A stretch of DNA of 64,000 bases, taken from positions 2,508,501-2,572,500 of the forward strand of contig NC_089724.1 in the NCBI RefSeq assembly GCF_035083965.1, given 5' to 3'. Origin of the DNA: Branchiostoma lanceolatum (Eukaryota > Chordata > Leptocardii > Amphioxiformes > Branchiostomatidae). The translations under genes and the position numbers were made by a program. Numbering within the stretch: the stretch's first letter is position 1; each line of letters starts with the position of its first letter. The notes under the pieces are model-generated. The model had not been told where the DNA came from. It did no database searches and was given only the letters and a program-made list of their open reading frames with translations. Positions 1-11,010 of the stretch are shown piece by piece.

Positions 1-2028
1 CGAGGCCATTTCGTGCAGTGGTATTTTTGGCGGATACTGACGGATACATGCGGATTCGTGTAAGGTATCCGACTATTTCCGCACCGGTATATGGAATATT
101 TCCTGAAGAATCCGAAAGTAAGGGATTTTCGACGAATACGGAGCCGTACACTGTACGGAAATGCCACAGATCCTGACGGATACGAACAGGAATTTTTCTG
201 TATTTTTGGCGGGTACTGACGGATACATGCGGATTCGTGTAACGTATCCGACTATTTCCGCACCGGTATATGGAATATGTCCTGAAGAATCCGAAAGTAA
301 GGGATTTTCGACGAATACGGAGCCGTACACTGTACGGAAATGCCACCGATCCTGACGGATGCGTACAGGGATTTTTCTGTATTTTGAAGAAAATGGTGAA
401 TACTGACGGATACAGGTGGACCCAACAACGAATCCGTAACGGATCCGACTAAGTGCTTGCATTCTTATTTAACTATACCCAAAACATCATTTTGAATGAC
501 AGGAAGTTTGGGAAAGCCTGTATGTAACATATGTATCATTTCATATCTCAACATAATGTATTTCTAAGTTCAAAAACTATCAAATACAATACAAAACGGA
601 AGTACTATGTGGCTAAATGATCCATTTCATTTGAGACAGGCTGAGGGACATCCACATACTCAAAGCACCACTGCATATGCAGGTTAATGTCGGTAAATTG
701 GGGTTGTGCAAGCACAATGTTCTGAAAAATTATGAAATGTATTACAATTAACACCATCACAACATTGTGGTAATATTTACTACTGTATAGTGGACCAAAA
801 TTATCTACATGTTCTAAATATTCCACTAAAGTAATAAAAGCCTTATTTGTGGCCAGCTCTTCGTCTAAAAGCCATCAGATACAATTATTTCAAATACAGA
901 GGTTGAAAATAGAAAGTAACATTATACTGTCTGAAGAACTCCCATTATGACACGCCACATTTTAAACGTAAGTAGCATATGCCGTGGAACTGCACTGCAC
1001 GAAATGGCCTCATTTCCCGGCGTATACGTACCGGGATTTTTCTGTATTTTTGTCGGATACTGACGGATACTGACGGATACATGCGGATTCGTGTAAGGTA
1101 TCCGACTATTTCCGCACCGGTATATGGAATATTTCCTGAAGAATCCGAAAGTAAGGGATTTTCGACGAATACGGAGCCGTACACTGTACGGAAATGCCAC
1201 CGATCCTGACGGATACGAACAGGAATTTTTCTGTATTTTTGGCGGATACTGACGGATACATGCGGATTCGTGTAACGTATCCGACTATTTCCGCACCGGT
1301 ATATGGAATATTTCCTGAAGAATCCGAAAGTAAGGGATTTTCGACGAATACGGAGCCGTACACTGTACGGAAATGCCACAGATCCTGACGGATGCGTACA
1401 GGGATTTTTCTGTATTTTGAAGAAAATGGTGAATACTGACGGATACAGGTGGACCCAACAACGAATCCGTAACGGATCCGACTAAGTGCTTGCATTCCTA
1501 ATTTAACTATACCCAAAACATCATTTTGAATGACAGGAAGTTTGGGAAAGCCTGTATGTAACATATGTATCATTTCATATCTCAACATAATGTATTTCTA
1601 AGTTCAAAAACTATCAAATACAATACAAAACGGAAGTACTATGTGGCTAAATGATCCATTTCATTTGAGACAGGCTGAGGGACATCCACATACTCAAAGC
1701 ACCACTGCATATGCAGGTTAATGTCGGTAAATTGGGGTTGTGCAAGCACAATGTTCTGAAAAATTATGAAATGTATTACAATTAACACCATCACAACATT
1801 GTGGTAATATTTACTACTGTATAGTGGACCAAAATTATCTACATGTTCTAAATATTCCACTAAAGTAATAAAAGCCTTATTTGTGGCCAGCTCTTCGTCT
1901 AAAAGCCATCAGATACAATTATTTCAAATACAGAGGTTGAAAATAGAAAGTAACATTATACTGTCTGAAGAACTCCCATTATGACACGCCACATTTTAAA
2001 CGTAAGTAGCATATGCCGTGGAACTGCA
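1..2028. repeat. Tandem duplication of a ~1,034 bp unit with 179 bp internal subrepeats
   Basis: Positions 995-2028 repeat the sequence of 1-994 almost base for base; for example 605-826 recurs at 1639-1860. Each unit begins with two 179 bp subrepeats (at about 41 and 220, and 1074 and 1253) containing a CGGATAC/GTATCCG inverted motif. The first 20 bases of the window are the reverse complement of about 991-1010, so the subrepeat block may have inverted ends. A diverged relative lies at about 37995-38360. Open frames over this block are repeat read-through and are not called as genes. The very high identity fits a recent duplication or two haplotypes joined in assembly. Confidence 0.9.
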
Positions 2029-3654
2029 GTCTTTAACATTTCCTGGTACTTCGGATGTGTATATACTGTTTATTTCCTTCTTCTTGTGACCTTTGGGAGG
2101 TCAAGATTTAAATTAATGGTAGTTTTCAACAATTTCGTTAATGACATTAATATTACCCCAATCTATGATTCCTTAATGTCACATGCCGAAACATGGGGAA
2201 TGACCTACAAACTTAATCAAGGCATTTTCTAATTAGCTGATCAACAGGAAATTCTTAATGATTCAAAGAACGGAGGTCGTTGAAGATCCTTTCGGCAGTT
2301 GGCAGATAATATACAAGGATGAATTGCTTCCTAACCATGTAATATCCACCGGTTCACAACGGGGGCATTTTACCGTCGCCAGTTCGTAAAAGCCTATTAA
2401 CCCGCGTCAGGTATATCTGAACTCTTAGCATGTGTCGGAGGGGAGGGTTGTTTACTACTTTCACCTTTTCTCAGTGTTGAGCTGATCAACACCCTGTTTT
2501 CTTTCCATCTTTATAAACTTGACCCTTGTGACTTCCTGGTGGAGCATAATGTTAAGATTGAAAATTGGGTTAGTACTTTAGCATTTTACCATGCTTTCAT
2601 ATTGAAACGCAGATGTCTACCTGTGCACGGGCTCGGCACGCTTGACCCATGGGCTGTCTGCACACGGCACGCTTGACCTCCGCTGGAAATTGAGTCGGCC
2701 GGCCGGGTTCATTATGGGTGAGCGGTTGCAGTGATGAGGGCGACCCCGCACCGGCTCAACGGAATACGCACACAATTAATGTACAGCAATCTTCAGTGTA
2801 CCGGAGAATGAAGGTTCCTATAAGCTCTTTTGGACCAGTTCCCAAAAATATTTGAGAAAAAATAATTTTTTTCCCTTAAAGGTAAAAAAAACAAGTCAAA
2901 GATATACCAACTTATACCACGTTATTTACGGCAGTAAGCATTAGCCATGAATATCAGAACCTGTTGTTACATAGTTGAGAACTTCCAACAACTTTGCTCC
3001 CGACCACTCCTTAACCAAGGTCGGCCCTGAGTTGGGAGCAGTCGGGAATCCATCCAATTCTAGCCCCATCTAAGATGATTATGACTTTTCCGAGCTTGTT
3101 TTGTCAAATTTGATAGTAATTTGGAGCATACCACTTTTAAAGACTGGTAGGTAACCTTACCGACCAATTCCCAACAACAGATGACCTTGCTCACGAATAG
3201 CGTCCAACCAAGGTCTTGAGAAAGTCGGGAGGCCATGCCTGATCGAAAAAAAAATACCTCTTCGATCGCAAACTTAACTTCAAGCAAAGAAATGTCAACG
3301 GACAGGTGTAAACAAGCTTTAACTCTCTATCTGTGTCAAGGCTACGCATCATTAACGCTGCGCATCTGGCACTCCGACACGCTTCTCGCGAAGATGACCA
3401 CCGGTAACGAGGGAAGATGAAAGGCTTCCGACATTGCGCAGTCATGTGCGGACACAGCCAGTACATTAGTGACCTACTTCTCGGCTGGTCTCTAAATCAG
3501 ATCACGCTGACTTGATTTCATGGATGACATCCGCGTGCGCATCCGTTCCCAAAACAAAAACCGCAATATCACACCACTGTCGCGATATGTATGTATATAT
3601 GTGACAATACTTTACCTTTAAGTTAGCTTTGGGACCGCATTGTTACACTTTAAA
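2029..3654. other. Non-coding stretch, nothing recognised
   Basis: No reading frame with protein-like composition and no RNA gene seen on either strand. Around 2620-2680 a short GCACGGCACGCTTGACC-like motif occurs twice. Confidence 0.6.
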
Positions 3655-4002
3655 TAGCTTCAGTATACAGTGAACCAGAAACACCTAGCTTCAGTGCAAA
3701 TTGAACCGGTAACACATAGCTTCAGTGAACCAGTAACACCTAGCTTTACTGCACAGTGAGCCAGTAACACCTAGCTTCAGTGCACAGTGAACCAGTAACG
3801 CCTAGCTTCAGTGCACAGTGAACCAGCAACACCTAGCTACAGTGCACAGTGAACGAGTAACACCTAGCTTCAGTACAAATTAAACCAGTAACACCTAGCT
3901 TCAGGGCAAAGTAAACCAGTCAGAATTGGTGAACCAGTAACACCTAGCTTCAGTGCAAATTGAACCAGTAACACCTAGCTTAAGGGCAAAGTAAACCAGT
4001 CA
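3655..4002. repeat. Minisatellite, 31 bp unit
   Basis: About eleven imperfect copies of a 31 bp unit built around CCTAGCTTCAG and TGAACCAGTAACA; start-to-start distances of 31 bp are exact in the centre (3801 to 3832). Some copies vary at GCACAGTG versus GCAAATTG. The array stops directly at a dispersed repeat that starts near 4006. Confidence 0.9.
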
Positions 4003-4003
4003 G

Positions 4004-4085
4004 AATTGCCCTGATGAAGTTGAGAGACAGTGATCTAAACGCCAGCTCTTGTTAGATATGTGGTTGCGAATAAAGGACTTCATTA
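4004..4085 (+). repeat. Dispersed repeat, ATTGCCCTGA...AAACG family, copy 1
   Basis: Contains ATTGCCCTGATGAAG, then about 19 bases, then TAAACGCCAGCT and a GGTTGCGAATAAAGGAC tail. Same order of blocks as at 21829, 25190 and 45060. This copy has TAAAC where the others have GAAAC. Confidence 0.6.
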
Positions 4086-4443
4086 TGCAAGGTGCATTTT
4101 AGGTTCAAGGTTGCCACCTAACATCTTTACAATCAAGAGTAAGCCCCTGCACAACCCTTGTCCGTCTTCACAGGTGCCTTACTAAATATGCCATCAAGTG
4201 GAGAGTCTTTAGAACGCCATTTACGAGTTTCTCCTGATGGAGCGGAGCACGAGTAAGCTATGGTCATGGTTCTGGCCAGGTTTAAGACGTTTATTTTGTC
4301 TTCTTATATGATGGGAAGGTTCAACCCGGCGTCGAGTTGTCTCCAAAAGGTCTTGAACCTCCCAACTCAAGAATCGATCGTGCGCCTTACTTAACGTTGC
4401 TCCAGGAGTGAGCTATAAGGCGCCCATTCCACTTGATCTCGCT
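4086..4443. other. Non-coding stretch, nothing recognised
   Basis: Spacer between two minisatellites; no coding or RNA feature seen. Confidence 0.5.
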
Positions 4444-4553
4444 GCGATCCCGTTGCGATCCCGTGGCGATCCCGTGGCGATTCCGTGGCGATCCCGAGGC
4501 GATCCCGTGGCGATCTCGTGGCGATCTCGTGGCGATCTCGTGGCGATCTCGCT
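4444..4553. repeat. Minisatellite, 11 bp unit
   Basis: Ten contiguous copies of GCGATCCCGTG / GCGATCTCGTG with an exact 11 bp period (4444, 4455, 4466, 4477, 4488). Short open frames on both strands here are products of the repeat. Confidence 0.9.
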
Positions 4554-4598
4554 GCAACAAAAATTGGGTTTGTGTAACCTTTGACTTCACAATTGAAA

Positions 4599-4745
4599 TA
4601 TCATGCAAAATGTAAAAGTATGATTTAAAAGACAACAGAACGCACAAAGCGCAAAACGATTCGTTTATTACGGATAAAATTAGCTCAGTGTGACATCTAA
4701 TGTCACAGAGAAAGCGCAGCGAGAGCGCCGTCCTAGTAGTCCAGT
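4599..4745. mobile_element. Deleted copy of the inverted-repeat element at 8523-8818
   Basis: Shares ATGCAAAATGTAAAAG, AAAGACAACA and GAGAGCGCCGTCCTAGT with 8560-8818 in the same order, but the middle is missing. Non-coding, so read as a non-autonomous DNA transposon fragment. Confidence 0.55.
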
Positions 4746-5531
4746 AATTAAACCGACAGTTCTCGTTGAGTGACTGAACCTTGGCGGGATCTGCCTGTAG
4801 TACCTTCGAGATTTTATCACGGTCATCATCATCATCACGGTAAAAGACACCAACGCTAGTTTAAGTTTAAGTCCGCGCTCAACGATGCCATATCTACAAA
4901 CATTTGTCAGATTTAGTCACAAATTTATGCATCCGTCATCAGCCCACATGAGCTGCCTGCCACCGCCAGACTCTAGTTTGCTAAGGTTCTAGTGCTGTTG
5001 CTATCCAGTGATTGACAACTACAGATGTCTGATCTGCAGATGGTAGGAATAGAGTTTCACAATCACAGGCCTTATTTTTGTACGTGGTACTAGACTTCAA
5101 AAAATTTTCGGCAGTCAAGTTTTCATTGCTGGTCACAAGAAATCTCAACAGGCACAACAGAAGTTCTGGGAAGTAGGGAGATATGGAATCCTTGGTCTTT
5201 GTCTGACATTGTAGAGGCCAAGAAAGTCATTTTGCCAAACAATACACCCGGGAGGCCCTGTTAAGCACCTTGGATACGGATCTCATTTCTCACCCCTCAA
5301 ACCATCTGGATCTCATTTCCCATCCGTTCCTCCCTGTCTGCCTGTGACGCCAGGAGTGAAATGACTAACTAGCTAGTTTCTATGGCAATGGAGGCTTGGC
5401 TGAAATCCTGCCCTATGATTGGTGTTACTATTTCTGTGAACAGTTCCCTCGGCTTAGACCAAGTGGAGCACAAACTCCGCGGGGAGGGGACAGAAACCCC
5501 CGGACAGCTGGAGTTCGCGTTTTACAGACTA
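4746..5531. other. Non-coding stretch, nothing recognised
   Basis: No gene-like frame. Around 5280-5310 a short phrase (GGATCTCATTTC) is repeated. Confidence 0.5.
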
Positions 5532-6526
5532 GCCAATGTCCATACTGTTTATTGCTATAAATTGTATGTTTTGTTCTTGAGACAGATATCGATTGCTTGC
5601 TTGACTGATTGATTGATTGATTGATTGATTAAGTGATTAATCAAGTGATTAATTGATTAAATGATTGAATGATGTCTAGTGTCTAGCAGTGTCGACCCAG
5701 CGTATAATGTATTAGAGAAGTTTTAAATTAAGTACCCCGTAAATATTACATCATAGTGCAGCATCTTAGTGCAGTAACTCTTAGATAGGTTAACTATTGC
5801 CATAATAAGGAGATTGCTATCTAAGAGTTCAACTGCGAACGGCGGCAAACGCCCCCAGTCTGCTGATGAGGCAGATCTAAGACCTCCCACCCAAGGCTGA
5901 TCACCCATGCATGGGAAAGCCTGGTGAAGAAGGCCGGTTTTAGTCAAGTGTGCACAGATAAGATCTCCAAGGCCAGCCACTAAATCTCTACCCTAAGATC
6001 TTGCCCCGTCTGTGGTTCATGGCGATGCCAATGTCCATACTGTTTAATTTATTGCTATACATTGTCTGTTTTCCTCTGGTGTTGGGAACCGATTGATTAA
6101 TTGCTTAATTTATTTATTTATTTATTGATTGATTGATCGATTGACCGGTTGACCGGTTGATTGATTAATTGACGTATTATTTGATTGATGATAGTACCTA
6201 CTGGTGGGATGATAACAGTGCCTAGCAGGTGTCGACAGCGTGAATGTAATACATAAGTTTTTAGTACCCAGTTACTGTTATAGCGTCTTAGCGTTTTGCC
6301 ATAATCACGAGATTGCTATCTAAGAGTTCAACTGCGAACGGCGGCAAACGACCTCAGTCTGCTGATGAGGCAGATCTAAGACCTCCCACCCAAGGCTGAT
6401 CACCCATGCATGGGAAAGCCGGTGAAGGAGGCAGCTTTTAGTCAACTGTACACAGATAAGATCTCCAAGGCCAGCCACTGAAAACTCCACCCTGAGATCT
6501 TGCCCCATCTGTAGTTCATGGCGATG
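5532..6526. repeat. Tandem duplication, ~497 bp unit
   Basis: GCCAATGTCCATA marks unit starts at 5532, 6027 and 6527. Each unit has a (GATT)n / (ATTT)n stretch followed by a conserved block, for example GATTGCTATCTAAGAGTTCA at 5812 and 6311. The minus strand of the conserved block has an open frame in both copies (5723-5980 and 6320-6631), but the two predicted C termini differ and no family is recognised, so I do not call a gene. Confidence 0.85.
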
Positions 6527-8479
6527 CCAATGTCCATTAAAACAGGTTGCCAACTTGCCTTTGATCTCGAACTTGATTCGAAGACACTGGCAACTGTAAG
6601 CCGTGGAGCATTTGCCAAGTTTAAACTTCAAAGCCAGGGCGATTTAATTGACCGACAGATGGCTGGCGAGGGGCTCCCTCTGCCAAGAGATAATTGTCAA
6701 AGATAGATGATTTAGTTTCTTTACCTCATTAGGTAGTGTCTCTAGGAACTCCTGCACCTTGCCTCAGCATAAGACTCAAAAACATAGAGCTCTGGCCTAA
6801 AAAAAAAAGACGAACTGAAAGTAAATGTTGTAGATATAACTGTTATATTACTGCTGCTGAGCTTGTATGTTGTTCTGTAGTTGCAGTTGTGGTTATTTGT
6901 GAAGCTGTACGTCATTGTAATCATGTGTAATCATGAGTATACTGGCTGGAGTAAAAAGGGCAGACATTGAACAACATTCATTAAGAACTTCAAAAGGGAT
7001 GCTGGACTCATCAACATTACCACAGCAGACCTTCGTTCATTGATGGGGGACAGAGCCGAGTGAAGTATGAGAAGCCAGAGCCCGTGTTGGCATTGTTGAT
7101 GTCCCCGCTCAAGGTTCAAGGTTGCTGTCCTATAATGGCTATGTATAGAATCCAGGAGGAATAGGTTAGATCGGATTCCAATATAATGGGTTTCTAATAA
7201 ATATCAGACATCAGACCTAAAATCGACCCGGCTCCGTTGTCAGACAGTTTATACATGAACATCCATCCTTGTCAGTTTGACTAAAGGTACCACTTTGTAA
7301 TGACGGCATCAGTAAAAAAACAGCTTCCTCTGCCATATCGTCTTTGGCTTGACTCCATTTTACACATCGTACTGCTAGTACAAACTTCACTAATGGATAT
7401 TTGTTGGTAGTTTTACTTCGGTGCATACTTTTACTCGGTTTACCTGGCGCCCAGTGGGGCCCAAAATCCTATGTACCGCCTGGGTAGATACCGTATTGCA
7501 CTGCTGTGAGTCCAGTCGATAAATCAATACGGCATCTTACACGCACCAGAGTGAGCACCCCACACAGGAACACGTGGAACCGAAGACGACAACACTACAG
7601 CAACTGTACAATCATTCAAGGGCAGTCTGACGTACACGGGACCTGAACTTTCGAACAAAATCCCCACAGAATAAAGAAAACTCACCGCCGTATCGACTTT
7701 TAGAAATGGACTTTAGGATTGGAATTAGGACTGGTACCGAGTTTGTAAATTGTATATTTTTGTGATCATTGTGTATTATGTCTGTGCACGTGTATTTGTA
7801 TCCAGGGAGAAGCAAAATAAAGGCTTTGGCTTGACTTTGACTTGAAAAACAGGTCAAGAGACCTGAGTGTGTCCGCTGGTTAAATAAATAAATGAAATGA
7901 AATGAAACATGTTGGCAGCCTCGCTTGGTGAAACGAGATCCCGTTGATAACACCCTCTAAAGTACTCCACCTTTTTCCTGTGTTCAAAAGTTGGAAGATT
8001 GATGTGCTTGACCGACAGGGCTTCGCCATAAACCTACTGGCAATGTGTTATTGCTTTACGCTATTTCTGTGGCCGGCGGTTTGCTTGGATCATGTAATTC
8101 ACCCAGGCCATTACGACTTGCCCCATTGCGGGAATTCGTTGCCGCTCCGGTAAAGATGTATGGTTGATTCACGGTTATGGTGAAAGTCCACTTAATATGA
8201 TTAATACTGATGATGTTGTAATGCTCGTGATATATCTACACCTGTCTCTGATGCACCACGCGTGAGGCGCTGTTTTAGTACCATGTCTTGCGGTGAAAAT
8301 GAGATAACTGTGAAATCTCTACACTTTGTTTGCATTTTCCCGGTTTTTTTGCTTGTTTTTTGTAAAATTTCATACAAATAAGTAACATACGCAGGTACAA
8401 GGTTTGTAATTAGTAGGTCCAAGTAAACCATGATGCACTTACATAGTCTTCCCGTATAACGGTGCAAGAATCAAGGTAC
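6527..8479. other. Non-coding stretch with a LINE-like 3' tail
   Basis: No protein-like frame. Around 7810-7850 an AATAAAGGCTTTGGCTTGAC-type ending followed by short TTGACTT repeats resembles the 3' end of a non-LTR retrotransposon; the body was not recognised. Confidence 0.45.
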
Positions 8480-8516
8480 TTATTTATTTATTTATTTATT
8501 TATCTGTTTATTTATT
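8480..8516. repeat. (TATT)n microsatellite
   Basis: Uninterrupted TATT repeats, with one imperfection near the end. Confidence 0.9.
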
Positions 8517-8522
8517 AATCTT

Positions 8523-8818
8523 TAGGGTGGTCCCGTCTGTTAACAATGTAACTGATTTCCATGCAAAATGTAAAAGCATGGCTGGAAAGACAACAAAACA
8601 CACAAAAGATTTGCAGCCAAAGAAGTAATTCTTTTGTTTGATAACCAGACTGCACAACGATGGGTCAAAGTAGAAAACAACTTTCTCCCCGCAAAATTTA
8701 CTTAAACCAAAAAAAATGTTACTGCGGAACTCATGCGCACTTGAATATACGCACAAGTGTGACAGGACCCTAAGGTCGCAGAGAACGCTCGGGAGAGCGC
8801 CGTCCTAGTGGAATAGGG
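8523..8818. mobile_element. Non-autonomous DNA transposon (PIF/Harbinger-like), copy
   Basis: Starts TTAGGGTGGTCCCG and has ACAGGACCCTAA near 8763-8773, an imperfect inverted pair. The 8660-8770 part is the reverse complement of the left arm of the element at 31944-32172. No transposase frame. Sequence shared with the 4599 copy continues to about 8818, so the true right end is uncertain. Confidence 0.6.
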
Positions 8819-8970
8819 GTATCACAGGACCCAGCCTGTGATGAATTTTAAAAGACAACCAGGAAATATGGGGACTGTTTTGGCAGCGACACCGCAGGGC
8901 CAGTAGATATTGCCTCCCCAATAATCACCTCATCCTACCTCGTCTCAGGCTTTATCAATCTCGTTCGGTG

Positions 8971-9150
8971 CTCTGTGGCGCAGTGGCAGAGTGTTGGGCC
9001 CAGAACCAAGAGGTCTTGCGTTCAAACCTGGGGTCCCCTGATTTGTCCCTTTGACGTTGTACGCTTGGTAAAGGCACTTAACAGGACTTTGCTTACTTCT
9101 TAAACTAACTTAGGCTTAGTTCCTCCCGTGTTCACTTCACTCAGGTGGCA
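8971..9150 (+). mobile_element. tRNA-derived SINE
   Basis: The head has an RNA polymerase III A box (TGGCGCAGTGG, near 8979) and B box (GTTCAAACC, near 9022) at tRNA-like spacing, but no foldable acceptor stem. The body (TGGTAAAGGCACTTAACAGGA and CACTCAGGTGG) matches the minus-strand copy at 42640-42893, which shows it is a dispersed SINE and not a tRNA gene. Confidence 0.75.
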
Positions 9151-10325
9151 ATGATGTCGAATCTTAGCACATTCAAAAGAAGCTGCTCACGTTTTTTTAA
9201 ATTCTCGCTCAGTTTTTTTGTTTAGCTCTTGAGCGCGTGAGGAGCGCCATTGGCCAGTTCATCCTCATCACTAGCAACAAGAAGTTTCACCACACCCCGT
9301 CCTACTTTGTTGTAGGCGTTATCAATCTCGCTGGTCACGCTACTCCGATCTTGTCTGCTGACAGAGACCGATCTGTTCATTTGTTTATATCAGTGCGCGT
9401 GGCGTTTATATATCAACCTCACCTATCGGCAAGTCCTGGTACGATAAACCGAGAAATAATAAAGGCGGGGCCTTACATTTCTCCTCCAAGACACGCTTTC
9501 ATGTATTGGCTTCATCAAATGTAGATTGCAAGATAAACACACGGCTTTAGGACCTTAATTATAATAAATAAGTTACACCGATAAATGATACATGTTGGGC
9601 TTAACTTTACTCATTCAAGACATGTTGTTTATAGAATTACTTGGAATTTAAATGATGTGAATTGTATCTTTGTCATATATACTAGTCTGTCATCAATGAA
9701 AAGCGGTCTGCATGCTGATTTGAGCTTCTCATGAATAAACAATGGTTAAGACAAACCAACACCTTAGGTTGTAATGATTGTAGTCCTGGCTTTGAAACTG
9801 AATGCCGTGAAACCAGATAGCTACATGGTACAGACACATGAGCCCCATCGCCCCAAAGGTCAATGACCCGACCATTGATCAAAAATCCATGACCCAATTT
9901 CCCACAAATGAACCAATCATTGATGCTTACACCAACAAAATGTGGGATCTAATAGGCCTAATATCAGGGGACCTGAATGAAAATTGACAGTTAACTTAAT
10001 GCCAATGTCAGAGGGGTTAACGCCTCAATAGTTGCTGCCCATAACTCCTGGCTTTGATAGAGAAGGGTGGAATTTATCAAGACACCTTTGTCAGTGTGTT
10101 AACGAGATGGATGTAGCCCGGGTCATTGACTCCAGTGTTTTTTTTACACAGCGCTGTGAGGACTAAATTTCACGCACCTCTATGCACAGCTTGGCTACAT
10201 CAGTTGCTCTTCTTTCTTATAACTTTTTTATAATACTACGAAACCATCTTTCTCCTATATACCGCGAAGTTAAATACAACGCGAAAACAAAGGATACAGA
10301 AAAAGAAGCTATGCTGCAGTACCGA
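9151..10325. other. Non-coding stretch upstream of the receptor gene
   Basis: Any signal-peptide exon of the receptor gene should lie 5' of 10640. I looked here and further left for a hydrophobic start with a good donor and could not support one. Confidence 0.4.
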
Positions 10326-10476
10326 GGCCACATACCAGGCTAGGGGGCCCAAAATCGACTTTGACCTTTGTCTTCCCAACACTTACCCGCATACCAAATA
10401 TCATCATAATCCAGAGTTTTGGAGTCATGCTGACTACAAAAAATCCGGAAACACAGTCACGCACACACAGACAGAC

Positions 10477-10507
<31 letters not shown>

Positions 10508-10527
10508 AACACACACACACACACACA

Positions 10528-10575
<48 letters not shown>
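10326..10575. repeat. Dispersed repeat ending in a (CA)n microsatellite
   Basis: The part 10328-10460 (CCATACCAGG..., AAAATCGACTTTGACC, CCAAATATCATC, TCCGGAAACACA) is the inverted counterpart of 63535-63720 and is followed in both places by a CA/GT run. The run spans about 10456-10574, with a CACG block in the middle. Open frames here are simple-sequence artefacts. Confidence 0.75.
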
Positions 10576-10578
<3 letters not shown>

Positions 10579-10639
10579 CAATATATTTTTCATGGAGTTG
10601 AATATCTATTGTATTTATGCAAACTTTCCCGTTTCCCAG

Positions 10640-10792
10640 GTTCTGTGCGCGAGCAGACGACAGCAGCACTAGCCCGTCCACCATTGATCACATCCTGGCC
10701 GAGAGGGGGTACGACCGGCATCTGCGCCCCAACTTCGGCGGTAAGAACCAACTGGGATTATAATGTATATGTATAGAGAGAGAGGGGGGAAA

Positions 10793-10851
<59 letters not shown>

Positions 10852-10876
10852 GAGAGAAAGAGAGAGAGAGAGAGAG

Positions 10877-10967
<91 letters not shown>

Positions 10968-10978
10968 CAGAGAGAAAT

Positions 10979-11010
<32 letters not shown>

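Noticed and set aside
1106..1588. 160-codon minus-strand frame
   Set aside because: Falls across the 179 bp subrepeats and changes between the two copies; no protein-like features.
8971..9045. tRNA gene
   Set aside because: A and B boxes are present, but there is no proper acceptor stem and the sequence continues into a SINE body shared with 42640-42893.
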